Shown here one piece after another: positions 1 to 9,705 of a stretch of DNA of 64,000 nucleotides. The position numbers were made by a program, and so were the translations under genes. The notes under the pieces are model-generated. The model was not told where the DNA came from. It worked only from the letters and a program-made list of their open reading frames with translations, and ran no database searches. Every line of letters starts with the position of its first letter. Position 1 is the first letter of the stretch. Source of the DNA: Chitinophaga sp. E66 (GTDB taxonomy: Bacteria; Bacteroidota; Bacteroidia; Chitinophagales; Chitinophagaceae); NCBI GenBank assembly GCA_019285755.1, contig CP079103.1, positions 3,224,001-3,288,000 on the forward strand. Direction: 5' to 3'.

Positions 1-1031
1 GAGAAGCTGGTGCCGATGAGCAGGTAAATAAAGAAAATATTAGCCGCCTTGCTCCGCGGTTGCAACAGGTACCATATACACGCCGCCGGGAAGGCGATGA
101 TATAAGTGGGCGACTCCGAACTGCTGGAATACAATACCGTGAACAGCAAGGTAGAACAGAGGATCAGCAGCTGGTAACGCACGTCGTCTTTATACTTCAG
201 CCAGATGTATTGCGCCGCGAACAGCACCAGCGCCGGCCCGATCACATAGAGGTTCGGCAGATACGGCAGGCGGAACGTCCGCTTGATGAAGCCCATCGCG
301 GAAATATCCTGCATAACGACGCCATGATCGATCTGCGCATTCTTCACGTTCTTCACCACCAGCGCCTCGTACCACTCGCGGTAGCTGCGGAATACGAACG
401 CCGGCGAAGAAATGGCCATAGGCAGCACCAGCCACACCGCTCCCCAGAAAACGAGGCTGGCGATGAGTTTTAGTTTATGCCGGGAAAAGAAGAAGAATGC
501 CAGCCCCACGATGCCATATAACTTGGAGAATGCCCCGAACATGATGAAGGCCGCGGCCCAGAAGTCCTTTTCCTTCCGCATCATCGTATAGCCGAAAATG
601 ATACAGGCCGCGATGATAGGGTTGAACTGGAAGTAACTGCTCGCCGCCATGAGCTCATGGCTGGCAAAGATCATGATCAGGTTCTGCTGGATCCGGTTGA
701 GCGGCAGCTGCCGGATGGCCAGCATGAGCACCGCTGCATTCAGCAATACCCATAATACGCTCCCCAGCCAGTCGGGCAACAACGCGAACGGTGCGATCAG
801 CACGCTGAACAGCACGCCGTAGTTATTCACGTCGAAATACTCGGGATAAGGCCCGTAAAGCGTCTGCCCGTTGATCGTGTGCAGGTAGACGTGCTTGAAG
901 ATCGTATAGTTGTTATAGTTGTTGACGGCGAACTCCTTCACCCCCACAATCATCGACAACCCGAACCAAAGCAGCAACGCCAGCCATTCTTTTTCACCCA
1001 GCCAGGCCAGTGTGATCCTTCTCTTTGACAT
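1..1031 (-). CDS. GT87-like polytopic membrane glycosyltransferase (partial)
   Basis: An uninterrupted minus-strand frame runs from an ATG at 1031 (MSKRRITLAWLGEKEW) off the left edge of the window, so the C-terminus is missing. The protein is very hydrophobic with many predicted membrane segments. A short N-terminal helix is followed by a loop reading NNYNNYTIFKHVYLH and then GPYPEYFDVNNYG, which resembles the first periplasmic loop of DUF2029/GT87 polyprenol-phosphate-mannose-dependent mannosyltransferases. Family members use a lipid-linked sugar donor at the cytoplasmic membrane to build cell-envelope glycans. The assignment rests on overall topology and the acidic loop motif, not on a complete domain. 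Unlike nearly all other long genes here it shows no frame break. It is the last gene before locus 1 and points the same way as the YhcH and AraC genes, but has no obvious functional link to them. Confidence 0.6.
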   Translation of the reverse strand, partial: MSKRRITLAWLGEKEWLALLLWFGLSMIVGVKEFAVNNYNNYTIFKHVYLHTINGQTLYGPYPEYFDVNNYGVLFSVLIAPFALLPDWLGSVLWVLLNAAVLMLAIRQLPLNRIQQNLIMIFASHELMAASSYFQFNPIIAACIIFGYTMMRKEKDFWAAAFIMFGAFSKLYGIVGLAFFFFSRHKLKLIASLVFWGAVWLVLPMAISSPAFVFRSYREWYEALVVKNVKNAQIDHGVVMQDISAMGFIKRTFRLPYLPNLYVIGPALVLFAAQYIWLKYKDDVRYQLLILCSTLLFTVLYSSSSESPTYIIAFPAACIWYLLQPRSKAANIFFIYLLIGTSF

Positions 1032-1083
1032 GATAATTTTATTGAATACGGCCGCAAAATAGTAAAATCAGGTATCTCTTTCA

Positions 1084-1542
1084 CTATTTCGCCGTCGCGA
1101 TCTTGATGACGATCTTGCGCACCGGCGCCGATTTGCCGGAAATCAGGTTAGGCATGTGGAGGTCCGTGGGCCAGAAGATGGCGAAGTCGCCCTGGGACAG
1201 CTTGGTGTAGAACGACGGCCGGTCGGCATACAGCATGAAATCGTCGTTATCGTCGTACGGCCGGCTGACCTGCTGCCCGCGGAGCATATCGTGCCCTACC
1301 AGCTCTTCGCCAGACACGATGTATTGCACATCTATATGTTTGCGGTGGGATTCCATTTGTTCTCCATCCGCGGGGATGGTATCGTATTCGTTGACGATGG
1401 CGAAGATACGGTTGCCCTCGATGCTGTGTTTTCCTTTCTCAACGCCGGCCAGGTCGGTTTCCCGGAGCCAGCGGAAGGCGGTCTGGAAACGTGCTCCCAG
1501 TCCCGCGTACAAATCTGCGTTCGCTAATGTGTCGATGATCAT
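1084..1542 (-). CDS. YhcH/YjgK/YiaL (DUF386) family protein
   Basis: A complete protein of about 152 aa, starting at the second possible Met (MIIDTLANADLY), which matches the usual N-terminus of the family; an upstream in-frame Met at 1587 would add 15 residues of unlikely sequence. Family hallmarks are present: a cupin-like fold with ESHRKHIDVQYIVSGEE in the middle and FAIFWPTDLHMPNL near the end, whose His and acidic residues form a metal site in homologues. Members such as YiaL, YjgK and NanQ accompany sugar-acid or sialic-acid catabolism, and NanQ acts as a sialic acid anomerase. Here it lies next to an AraC regulator and locus 1, so a role in handling the reducing end of an imported sugar is plausible. 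The specific substrate is not visible. Confidence 0.85.
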   Translation of the reverse strand: MIIDTLANADLYAGLGARFQTAFRWLRETDLAGVEKGKHSIEGNRIFAIVNEYDTIPADGEQMESHRKHIDVQYIVSGEELVGHDMLRGQQVSRPYDDNDDFMLYADRPSFYTKLSQGDFAIFWPTDLHMPNLISGKSAPVRKIVIKIATAK

Positions 1543-1597
1543 GGATAAAAGATTGGCGGGCAAGATACGCCGTTTCCCCATCCGCAAAACCTTTCGG

Positions 1598-2477
1598 TCA
1601 CGCCCCGCGCCGCGAACGGTATTGCTGGGGCGCCATGCCCATGAGCTTGCTGAACATGCGCGAGAAGTAATATGGGTCTTCGATCCCCACCGCCCAGGCG
1701 ATCTCTTTGATCCGCATATCCGTAAACAACAGGTATTGACAGGCCTTCTGCACTTTGAGGTGATGGAAATACTCCAGGCGAGTAGCCCGTCCGCTTCCGG
1801 AAAATAGCCGAATAATGGCTGACAGACAAATTAGCCGAGCCCGCCAGGTCAGACAAGGTAAGCATGGCGCCCAGGTGCTCGCGCATATGGCTGATGGATT
1901 GCTCGATCGCATCGCGGCTGGCGAGTTTCTCCGACAGGCTGAAAGGCTCCCGTACAGGAAACCCGCCAGGTAATGCCAGAGGCACATGTTCGCATATCCA
2001 GGTTGTCGCTTCCATAACCGCGCTCCAGGCTGGCGTACATGTCTTCGAACAAGGCCAGCCGCTTCTGCTGGAACGTTACCTGCCCCATATGCCCGTTGAA
2101 CTTCCGCGCCATGGCCGAAGCCGCATCTGCCGCCCGGGGCCCTTTAAAATGTACCCAGTAGATCGTCCAGGCGTCGTTATCGTCAGACGCATAATGATGC
2201 GCGCTGCCCGCGGGAATAAGAATAAAATCCTCCGGCCCCAGGGTATACTGCCGGCCGGCGATGGTCGCGGTGCCCTTGCCCTCGCGGCAATAAATAAGAA
2301 TATGCTGGTCTATCCCGTGGCTGCGCTGCCGGAAATGATACCGCGCCCGGGGATAATACCCGATGTCGGTGATGTAAAGGCCGTTGATGAGCGGATCCCC
2401 GCACAGGGCCCCGCGATCACTTTCCTCGGCAGCACGATCGCCCGCTGCCCTTCGAAGCCTTCCTTTTTACGGATCAT
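1598..2477 (-). CDS. AraC family transcriptional regulator (four apparent frameshifts)
   Basis: Reconstructed protein of about 293 aa starting MIRKKEGFEGQRAIVLPRK. The N-terminal part is a cupin-like sensor (GLYITDIGYYPRARYHFRQR, then REGKGTATIAGRQYTLGPED and IPAGSAHHYASDDNDAWTIY). The C-terminal third is a double helix-turn-helix domain of AraC type, reading LTLSDLAGSANLSVSHYSAI, then RIKEIAWAVGIEDPYYFSRM and KLMGMAPQQYRSRRGA. The frame changes near 2400, 2000, 1940 and 1790; because the fold is complete and spans four breaks, sequencing error is the simplest explanation. The gene is divergent from the SusC/SusD operon starting at 2686 and probably activates it in response to a sugar. A TAnnTTTG-like element (TATCTTTA, 2538-2545 on the minus strand) lies upstream. 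Confidence 0.8.
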
Positions 2478-2595
2478 GAATGAGACAATTTCACCATAAT
2501 AAAATCCATTTCGCTTACTGACACATATTGCTTTGTGTAAAGATAGCAAATAAGCGGAATCATAATATTGTCCATCATTACCATAAGAATGCCCA

Positions 2596-2626
2596 TTGAA
2601 TCCCGGCCCGGCAAATCCAATATTTG
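2596..2626 (+). promoter_or_regulatory. Candidate Bacteroidota-type promoter for the SusC/SusD operon
   Basis: TTG at 2596-2598 is separated by 20 bp from AATATTTG at 2619-2626, which matches the Bacteroidota -7 consensus TAnnTTTG at seven of eight positions. It ends 60 bp before the susC start and lies in the divergent region shared with the AraC gene. Consensus match only. Confidence 0.35.
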
Positions 2627-2685
2627 TACCATGTCATTCCACACGACCATTCATTTGTCTTTCCACGCCGCTTAAAAAGCATGTT

Positions 2686-5600
2686 ATGAAAAAATCTTTT
2701 ACCTCTTCACCTTCCTGCTCCTATGCTGCTCCTTCCACCTGGCGGCACAGGTCAGGCCCGTCTCGGGCAAAGTCACCGGCCCGGACCAACAACCGGTACC
2801 CATGGTATCGGTACAAATCAAAGGCAGCTCCACCGGGGCTATCACCAACGCCGAAGGCGTATTCCAGCTGCAGGCCCCTGCCGGAGCTGTGCTCGTTATT
2901 TCATCCATGGGGTTCATTACCCAGGAGATCCCCACCGGCAGTAAAACTTTCATCGCCGTTACGTTACAGACAGACAACAAGACCCTCAACGACGTGGTGG
3001 TGATCGGTTACCAGAACACCAGCCGCAAGAGCGTGACCACATCCATTGCCTCCGTTTCCTCCAAAGACATCGAAGCTTACAATACCGGTACGGCCGCCAC
3101 CGCCATCCAGGGCAAGCTGGCCGGCGTGCAGGTGCTCGCGGCCGACGGTAACGTAGGCTCCCAGCCGCGCATCCTCGTGCGCGGCCTTAGCAGTATCACC
3201 GCTAATTCCAACCCGCTCGTGATCGTGGACGGGATGGAGGTAGGTTACAATTTCATGAATACGGTCAACCCCAGGACATCCTCAGCATGGACGTCCTCAA
3301 AGACGCTTCTGCCGCCGCCATATACGGCGCCCGCTCCGGACAGGGCGTCATCCTCATCACCACCAAGAAAGGAAAAGGCGCCCCAGCATCCAGTTCTCCG
3401 CCAACTACGGCATGAGCCAACTGCCCAAAGTAAAGATCGCCGGGGCGCAGGAGTATGCCACCCTCATGAACAAGATCGCCGAAACCAGCGGCGGTACCGC
3501 GCCCTTCCCGGATGTAAACGGGTTGGCCAACACCAATTACTGGGACGAAACCTTCGGCACCGGCACCCGCCAGCAATACAACCTGAGCGTGTCCGGCGGT
3601 AAAGACGGCCTCAGCGTTTTCGGCAGCCTGGGTTATTACGATGAAACCTCCGTGGCCGGCCGCAACGCAGGCGAATGGAAAAAGATCACCGGCCGCCTGA
3701 ACGTAGACTGGGACGTGAACAAAGTGGTAAAATGGGGCCTGATGATGGCGCCCCGCTACGAGAAATACCCCACGCCCCGCTGAACCTCACCTGGGGCGCT
3801 TTCGCCATGGACCCCACGGTGCCGGCTTTGCGCTCCCGCGAAGAGGTGCTGGCCTCCCTCCCGCCCCTCAACGGCGTGTTCGCCGATTTCATGACGGCAC
3901 TCGATCCCTATTACAGCATGGTAGGCCGGTCTTTGTTCAACGGCATGGTAAGCCCCGAGTTCAACAAACGCGCGAACTTCGACCAGCGGGAATATTTTGG
4001 CGGGCAGATCGGCACCTACGGAGATCCGCCCCCTCCGTGGACTGATCCTCAAATCCGCCATAGACGCCACGGCGAATTTCTCCCAGACCAACAACTACGG
4101 ACCTAAATATTACTTCGCCCCCAACAGCTACGCGGCGCGTACCACGGTCTCCTCCTCCACCGGGCAAAACAGCAGGATGAAGATCACCAACACGGCCGAC
4201 TACACGCTGCCCCTCCCGCAGGAGCATAGCGTGAACGTACTGCTGGGCCAGAGCTACGACAGCTACTCCGTAAAGAGCACCAGCGCTTCCCGCGAGAACA
4301 TCCCCTTCGACGCGGAACCCTTCCGGTACATCAGCGCGGGCAACCTCGTGACCGGCGGCAGCGGTGGATTCCAGCCCGGAGCAGGGCCCTTTGGCAAGAT
4401 GCTCTCTTTCTTCGGATCGCTGCGCTATAACTACAAGAGCAAATATTACCTGGCAGGTACGATGCGCGCAGACGCTTCCTCTCTCGTGAACCCGCTGTAC
4501 CGCTGGGGCTACTTCCCCTCCGTGTCCGGCGCATGGGTGATCACCGAAGAGCCGTTTATGGAGAATATCAAAGACCAGGTGGGCTTCCTGAAGCTGCGCG
4601 CCAGCTGGGGCAAATCGGGCGGCAACCTGCCCGGCGGCGTGGGCGATTACCAGTCGTACGTATCACCCACCACCTACGTTAACGTAAATGGCGGCGTAGT
4701 GAACGGCTACACGCCCGGCTCCTTCAACAACCCGGAACTGAAATGGGAGATCCAGCAGGACTATACCATCGGTATCGATGCAACGCTGCTGGACGACCGG
4801 CTCAGCCTCTCCCTGGAGCGCTATGTCCGCAATCCCAATAACCTGCTCCTGCAGGTGAAAGTGGACCCGGCGCTGGGATACCCCAGGGTTACATTCCTTT
4901 CCAGTACGCCAACATCGGCAAAATGGAGACCAAAGGCTGGGACCTCGCGCTCGGGTTTAAAGACAACCCCGGCAAAAAGTTCAGTTACAGCGCCAACCTT
5001 ACGCTCACACATTTCAAGAGCAATGTAAAATACCTCTCCACCTCCGACCCGATCATCGGCGGCGAAGCCAATGAGCTGATCTCCACTTTCCGCTCGCGCA
5101 CTACCGTTGGCCATGCGCCGGGCGCATGGTGGGGCTTTATCGTGGATGGCGTGTTCCAGTCAGATGAGGAAGCCGCAGGTTATGTCAACAAGAATAACGA
5201 GCGCCTGCAGCCCGCCGCCACCGCGGGCGACCTGAAGTTCCGCGACTTCAACAACGACGGCAAGATCGATAACAGCGACCTGTCAGACATCGGTTCGCCG
5301 TATCCCGATCTCTCCGCCGGACTTACCATCACGCTGAACTATGCTGGGTTCGATTTCCGGACGGATCTCTATGGCGTGTTCGGCGCGGACAATTTCAACA
5401 ACTACCGCCGCAACATGGTGGCCGGCAGCAATTATAACTTTCTTTCGGGATTCCAGGACCAGTTCTGGACTGGGCCCGGCACCAGCAATTCCTTCCCCGT
5501 GCTGCGGAAGGCCGATCCAAACGGCAACTTCACGAAGATGTCTACCTTCTTCCTGGAGAAAGGCAGTTTTGTACGGGCCAACCTCATGCAGCTGGGATAT

Positions 5601-5797
5601 ACGGTGCCAAACAACTTCATCCGCGGTATCAAAAACCTGCGCGTGTTCGTTTCCGCCCAGAACCTGTTCACCATCACCAATTATTCGGGCCTGAACCCGG
5701 ATGTGCCCTGGTATTCCAGCATAACGTATTCCGGTATGGACAATTACCAGATGCCGCCCGTGCGGACGTATATGTTTGGTTTGAATCTTTCCTGTAA
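2686..5797 (+). CDS. SusC/RagA-family TonB-linked outer membrane transporter (frameshifted)
   Basis: Reconstructed protein of about 1,037 aa. It starts MKKSF at 2686; one missing T in the run near 2699 breaks the signal peptide, which then reads [16 protein letters not shown]. Next come a carboxypeptidase-regulatory-like domain ([20 protein letters not shown]), a TonB-box-like DVVVIGYQ, a plug domain ([39 protein letters not shown]) and a long beta-barrel ending YMFGLNLS. Frame changes lie near 2700, 3270, 3385 (a C run one base short), 3780, 4030, 4890 and at the stop. A stop TAA at 5795-5797 comes into frame if one base is restored just before it; as read, the frame runs on into the next gene. 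The protein imports oligosaccharides across the outer membrane with the SusD partner that follows 16 bp later. Confidence 0.9.
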
Positions 5798-5813
5798 TCC
5801 GAAAAATGAAGTC

Positions 5814-7385
5814 ATGAAACGCATTATCATCTACATATTCGCAGCTGGGCTCCCCCTCGCCGGGGCCGTGAGCTGCAACCTGGACCAGGCCCCGTATGGC
5901 AGCTCCATCGTGGCCGGCGAGTTTTATAAAACGGACGAACAATGCAACGGCGCCACACAGGTGGCGTACCGTTACATCAATTATAGCAGCTGGTGGGAGA
6001 TCCTCAACTGGCGGTACCTGGCAGGCGAAGCTTCCAGCGACAACGGCTGGATCGGTAACACCTACCAGGCACATCCCACCTACGACGCGGCCGGGCATTA
6101 CTTCATCGATGCCGGCAACGACCGCAACGAAGCGCAATGGGTAAACCTCTACAAAAGCATCGGCCGGTTCAACAGCACCATGGAAGGCATCGGCGCCGCG
6201 CCCATCGCCGAAGCCAGTAAGAAGCAGTACATCGCCGAACTGAAGTTCCTCCGCGCCTGGTGCTATTTTGACCTCGTGCGTAACTGGGGAGGTGTGCCGC
6301 TCATCCTGAAAGTGCTCCCGCCCAACGAGCACCCGGCCCGCAACTCCGTACAGGAAGTATACGGCCAGATCCTGAAAGATCTTAACGAAGCCGCCGGCGT
6401 GCTGCCGAAGAAAAGCGTATACCCCCGCGGAGCGCTTCCGGGCTTCCGCGGCGCGGCACTGGCGCTCATGGCCAAGATCAGCCTTTATATGGAAGACTGG
6501 GCCAAAGCCGAAGGCTATGCGCAAACCGTCATCAGTGAAAACGACTACGACCTGGAACCGCAGTTCTCCGACCTCTGGCAATATACCTACCGCATGGGTC
6601 AGGAATCCGTCTTCGAGATCATGAACGGATCGTCGCAGGTGCCGGCACTGCCGTATAATGAATTCGCGGTGGTGTTGAACAGCGCGGGCGACGGCGGCTG
6701 GGGATATTACTCCGTGACCAGCGACCTGGAGAACGCCTATAAATCGGAAGGCGACAGCATCCGCCTGCAATGGACCATCAACCGCCACGGCCTCCCCGTA
6801 GCCGGCGATCCCAACGCCCCCTCCTTCGATGGCCGCCCCTTCCCGCACAGGCCCATAGCAAATCCGCGCGGTTCAGCAGGAAGCATTACGTTCCGAAGTC
6901 ACAGCGCCCGGCCAACGGCCGCTCCGCCCTCAACGATAAGATCCTGCGTTTCGCAGACGTGCTGCTCATCCACGGAAGCTTGCGCCATGCAGCAGAAATA
7001 CGGCCCCGCGCTGAATTCCCTAAAGCGCGTGCGCGGCAGGGTGCTTCTCGAAACGGATATGGCGCTCACCGGCTGGCCGCTCATCAACGCCATCCGCAAA
7101 GAGCGCCGGCTGGAACTGGCTTATGAGGGCGACCGCCTCTATGACATCCGCCGTTGGAAAGACGCCGCCGGCGCGCCGGTCATCAACAGCCTCTTCGGGC
7201 CGAACGGTTCTTTCGTGAAATACAACACGGAAACCAGCACCGATCCTTTCGAAACCGCGAACACGACCGAGGCGCAGGACAAAGGCGCGAAATACGATCC
7301 GAAAATCCACGCGCTGTGGCCCATCCCAGCCAGTCAGGTTTTGCTGTCTGAGGGAGCGGTGAAACAAAATCCGGGTTATTTTTAA
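5814..7385 (+). CDS. SusD/RagB-family glycan-binding outer membrane lipoprotein
   Basis: About 523 aa starting MKRIIIYIFAAGLPLAGAVS with a lipoprotein-type cysteine in AVSCNLDQ. Typical SusD features are NSTMEGI, the TPR-like KKQYIAELKFLRAWCYFDLV, NWGGVPLI, the C-terminal IRKERRLELAYEGDRLYDIR and the ending HALWPIPASQVLLS. Between roughly 6840 and 6970 the reading frame is displaced: the correct residues (SKSARFSRKHYVPKS through ILRFADVLLIH) lie in another frame, so two compensating indels flank that segment. The protein sits on the cell surface over the SusC channel and captures the glycan. It is the second gene of locus 1, and the apparent read-through from SusC is a frame artefact. Confidence 0.9.
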   Translation: MKRIIIYIFAAGLPLAGAVSCNLDQAPYGSSIVAGEFYKTDEQCNGATQVAYRYINYSSWWEILNWRYLAGEASSDNGWIGNTYQAHPTYDAAGHYFIDAGNDRNEAQWVNLYKSIGRFNSTMEGIGAAPIAEASKKQYIAELKFLRAWCYFDLVRNWGGVPLILKVLPPNEHPARNSVQEVYGQILKDLNEAAGVLPKKSVYPRGALPGFRGAALALMAKISLYMEDWAKAEGYAQTVISENDYDLEPQFSDLWQYTYRMGQESVFEIMNGSSQVPALPYNEFAVVLNSAGDGGWGYYSVTSDLENAYKSEGDSIRLQWTINRHGLPVAGDPNAPSFDGRPFPHRPIANPRGSAGSITFRSHSARPTAAPPSTIRSCVSQTCCSSTEACAMQQKYGPALNSLKRVRGRVLLETDMALTGWPLINAIRKERRLELAYEGDRLYDIRRWKDAAGAPVINSLFGPNGSFVKYNTETSTDPFETANTTEAQDKGAKYDPKIHALWPIPASQVLLSEGAVKQNPGYF

Positions 7386-7388
7386 GCC

Positions 7389-9003
7389 ATGCTCATGAAG
7401 ATCTTAAATATTCTCAGTCTCGCCTTCCTGTCGTCGTTCTGCTCCAAAGCAGGCGATGGCAGCGGCGGCGGACAAAACCCCTGCCTCTTCCTCGGCGTAG
7501 ACACCTGCGCGGCCAACGCCCCGCAGACCGTCACCATCCGCCTGCAGGACAAACGGCAGGTCATCCATTCCTTCGGCGCATCCGACTGCTGGACCGCCAA
7601 GTATATCGGCAACTGGGCCAACGAAGCGAAGAAGAACCAGGCCGCGGATTATCTCTTCAGTATGGATACCGCGCAGGACGGCACGCCCAAAGGCATAGGC
7701 CTCGCTCTGGCGCTTCAACATCGGGTCCGGGAGTTTCGAACAGGGCGCCGGAAGCAACATCACGGACGAATGGCGGCGGGAAGAATGCTTCCAGTCGGCC
7801 GACGGGAGTTATGACTGGACCAAGTCCAAAGGCCAGCAATGGTTCCTGCGGGCGGCAAAGCAACGCGGGGTGCAATACACGCTGGGCTTCTCGCTTTCTC
7901 CTCAGGTACACCTGACCAATAACGGCAAGGCGTACAACGGGACCACATCCCCGGCCATGAACATTCAGCCCGGCAAGATGCAGGAATACGCGGATTTCCT
8001 GGCCGAAGTAACGAAGCATTTCGGGTTCGATTACCTGAGCCCCGTGAATGAACCGCAATGGAAATGGGGCGACGGGAACAAAGCCAACCAGGAAGGCACC
8101 CAGGCTACCAACGACCAGGTGGCCGACCTTTCGAAACGAACGGCCCAAAAGCTGGCAGGCAGCAACGCGCAGATCGTGGTGGGCGAATCCGGAACGCTGG
8201 AGTTCCTCTACGCCAAAAACGAAGATATGCGCGGCGACCAGATCAGGCAGTTCTTCTCTCCTTCCTCGCCATACTACCTGGGCAACACGCCCAACATCGC
8301 TAAGATCATCAGCGGGCATAGTTACTTCACGACCTGCCCGGACAACAACCTCGTATCCGTTCGCCAGCAGGCTGCGTCCATGGCCGCAAAACGGACGCCG
8401 GGCTGCAGCTCTGGCAAACGGAATTCGGTATCCTGGGCGATATTTGCGGCCAGTACAACGGATCGCCCCGCAACACCGGCATCGATTACGGGCTGTACGT
8501 GGCAAAGTTGCTGCACTACGACCTCGCCGTGCTGGGCGTTACCAGCTGGCAGTGGTGGCTGGCCGTAAGCCCTTACAATTACAGCGACGCGCTGGTGTAT
8601 ATCAACGACCCCGCCGGACAAATGAACGTGTCCAATTGCAAGACGGACGGCATCGTGCTGGACTCCAAGCAACTCTGGGCCTTCGGACAGTTCGCGCGGT
8701 TCGTGCGTCCGGGAATGCGGCGGGTGGAGACGGCCGTGGCAGGGAACAATGATCCCCTCGTGACCGCTTCTACTTTGATGATCTCGGCGTACACATGAAA
8801 CGACGAAGGAATTTACGACGGTGATGATCAATTTTGAGAACAAGGAAAAACATATACAACTGGAAGGCGTGAACGTGGCCGGCAAACAACTGAACCAATA
8901 CACGACTGATGTAATACGGAACTGCAAGCGCTCCTGGGCCAACCCGGCAGACGTGGTGCTGCCGCCCCGGTCCATCGTTACGCTCACCGGTAAATACCAA
9001 TAA
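7389..9003 (+). CDS. Glycoside hydrolase family 30 protein (frameshifted)
   Basis: Reconstructed secreted glycosidase of about 537 aa, starting MLMKILNILSLAFLSSFCSK or two codons later, with a lipoprotein-like signal peptide. The body is a GH30 (beta/alpha)8 barrel: HSFGASDCWTAKYIGNW at the N-terminus, WRFNIGSGSFEQG, the acid/base region SPVNEPQW (Glu codon 8050-8052) and the nucleophile region LQLWQTEFGILGD (Glu codon 8421-8423). A beta-sandwich with FARFVRPGMRRVE and LPPRSIVTLTGKYQ closes the protein. The frame changes near 7715, 8395 and 8790. Related Bacteroidota GH30 enzymes include endo-beta-1,6-galactanases and xylanases; this subgroup resembles the galactanase-like ones, but I cannot fix the substrate. 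It follows SusD by 3 bp, so it is very probably co-transcribed as the locus endo-enzyme. Confidence 0.82.
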
Positions 9004-9008
9004 CACAC

Positions 9009-9695
9009 ATGAAAGGAAAGTTCGCCTGGATATGGTTTTTATGGATGGCGCCGATGATGGCGCTGGCGCAGGATACGAGTTATCTCGCCAGCGTGCGTGC
9101 GGAACTGCGCAAGACCTGGCCCAACAACCGCGCCGTGCAGCTGGTGTTCCACGGGCATTCCGTACCTGCGGGCTACTTCGCCACGCCGGCCGTGCATACC
9201 CTGGAAGCCTATCCGCAACAGGTGCTGAAAGGCGTCAAAGCCCTTTACCCTACGGCGGTGGTCAACACGATCGTGACGGCTATCGGCGGGGAGAACGCCG
9301 AACAGGGCGCTAAACGTTTTGAAGCGGAGGTGCTGATCCACCTGCCCGATGTGCTGTTCATCGATTACGGCCTAAACGACCGGAGCATCGGCCTGGAGCG
9401 CGCTAAAGCAGCATGGGTGAAAATGATCCGCGCCGCGCAGGCTAAAGGGATCAAAGTCATCCTCCTCACGCCTTCGCCGGATACCGCCACCGACTGGAAA
9501 GCTTCCAATAACCCGCTTTTCCAACATGCCGCACAGATCCGCGCGCTGGCGGCGGAGTTTAAAACAGGCCTGGCCGATAGCTATGCAGCATTTGCGAAAC
9601 AGGCCGACGTAAAACCTTTAATGGCCCAAAGCAATCACCCGGACGGCGAAGGGCACCAACTGATCGCTAAAGAATTAATGAACTGGTTACAATAA
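9009..9695 (+). CDS. Secreted SGNH/GDSL hydrolase (esterase-like)
   Basis: An intact 228-aa protein with a signal peptide (MKGKFAWIWFLWMAPMMALA). SGNH blocks are visible: the nucleophile Ser lies in FHGHSVPAG (HGHS in place of GDS), GGENAEQG could supply the Gly block, LFIDYGLNDRS supplies the Asn block (GLND), and SNHPDGEGH supplies the catalytic Asp-x-x-His-like C-terminal block. These enzymes remove acetyl, feruloyl or other acyl groups from polysaccharides or cleave short esters. It starts 5 bp after GH30 and 10 bp before the sugar porter, which places it firmly in the locus 1 operon, where deacylation before or alongside GH30 or GH2 attack is likely. The acyl group and sugar are not deducible. 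Confidence 0.85.
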   Translation: MKGKFAWIWFLWMAPMMALAQDTSYLASVRAELRKTWPNNRAVQLVFHGHSVPAGYFATPAVHTLEAYPQQVLKGVKALYPTAVVNTIVTAIGGENAEQGAKRFEAEVLIHLPDVLFIDYGLNDRSIGLERAKAAWVKMIRAAQAKGIKVILLTPSPDTATDWKASNNPLFQHAAQIRALAAEFKTGLADSYAAFAKQADVKPLMAQSNHPDGEGHQLIAKELMNWLQ

Positions 9696-9705
9696 CAACA
9701 GACAC

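Noticed and set aside
1235..1807. Plus-strand open frames opposite the YhcH and AraC genes
   Set aside because: They overlap complete minus-strand proteins with family motifs and show no domain of their own.
5283..6848. Long minus-strand open frame (521 codons) opposite SusC/SusD
   Set aside because: Antisense shadow; the plus strand carries unmistakable SusC C-terminal and SusD sequence through this interval.
7657..8505. Minus-strand open frame of 282 codons opposite GH30
   Set aside because: The plus strand holds both catalytic Glu motifs of GH30 here; the minus frame is low-complexity in Arg and Gly and has no recognisable domain.
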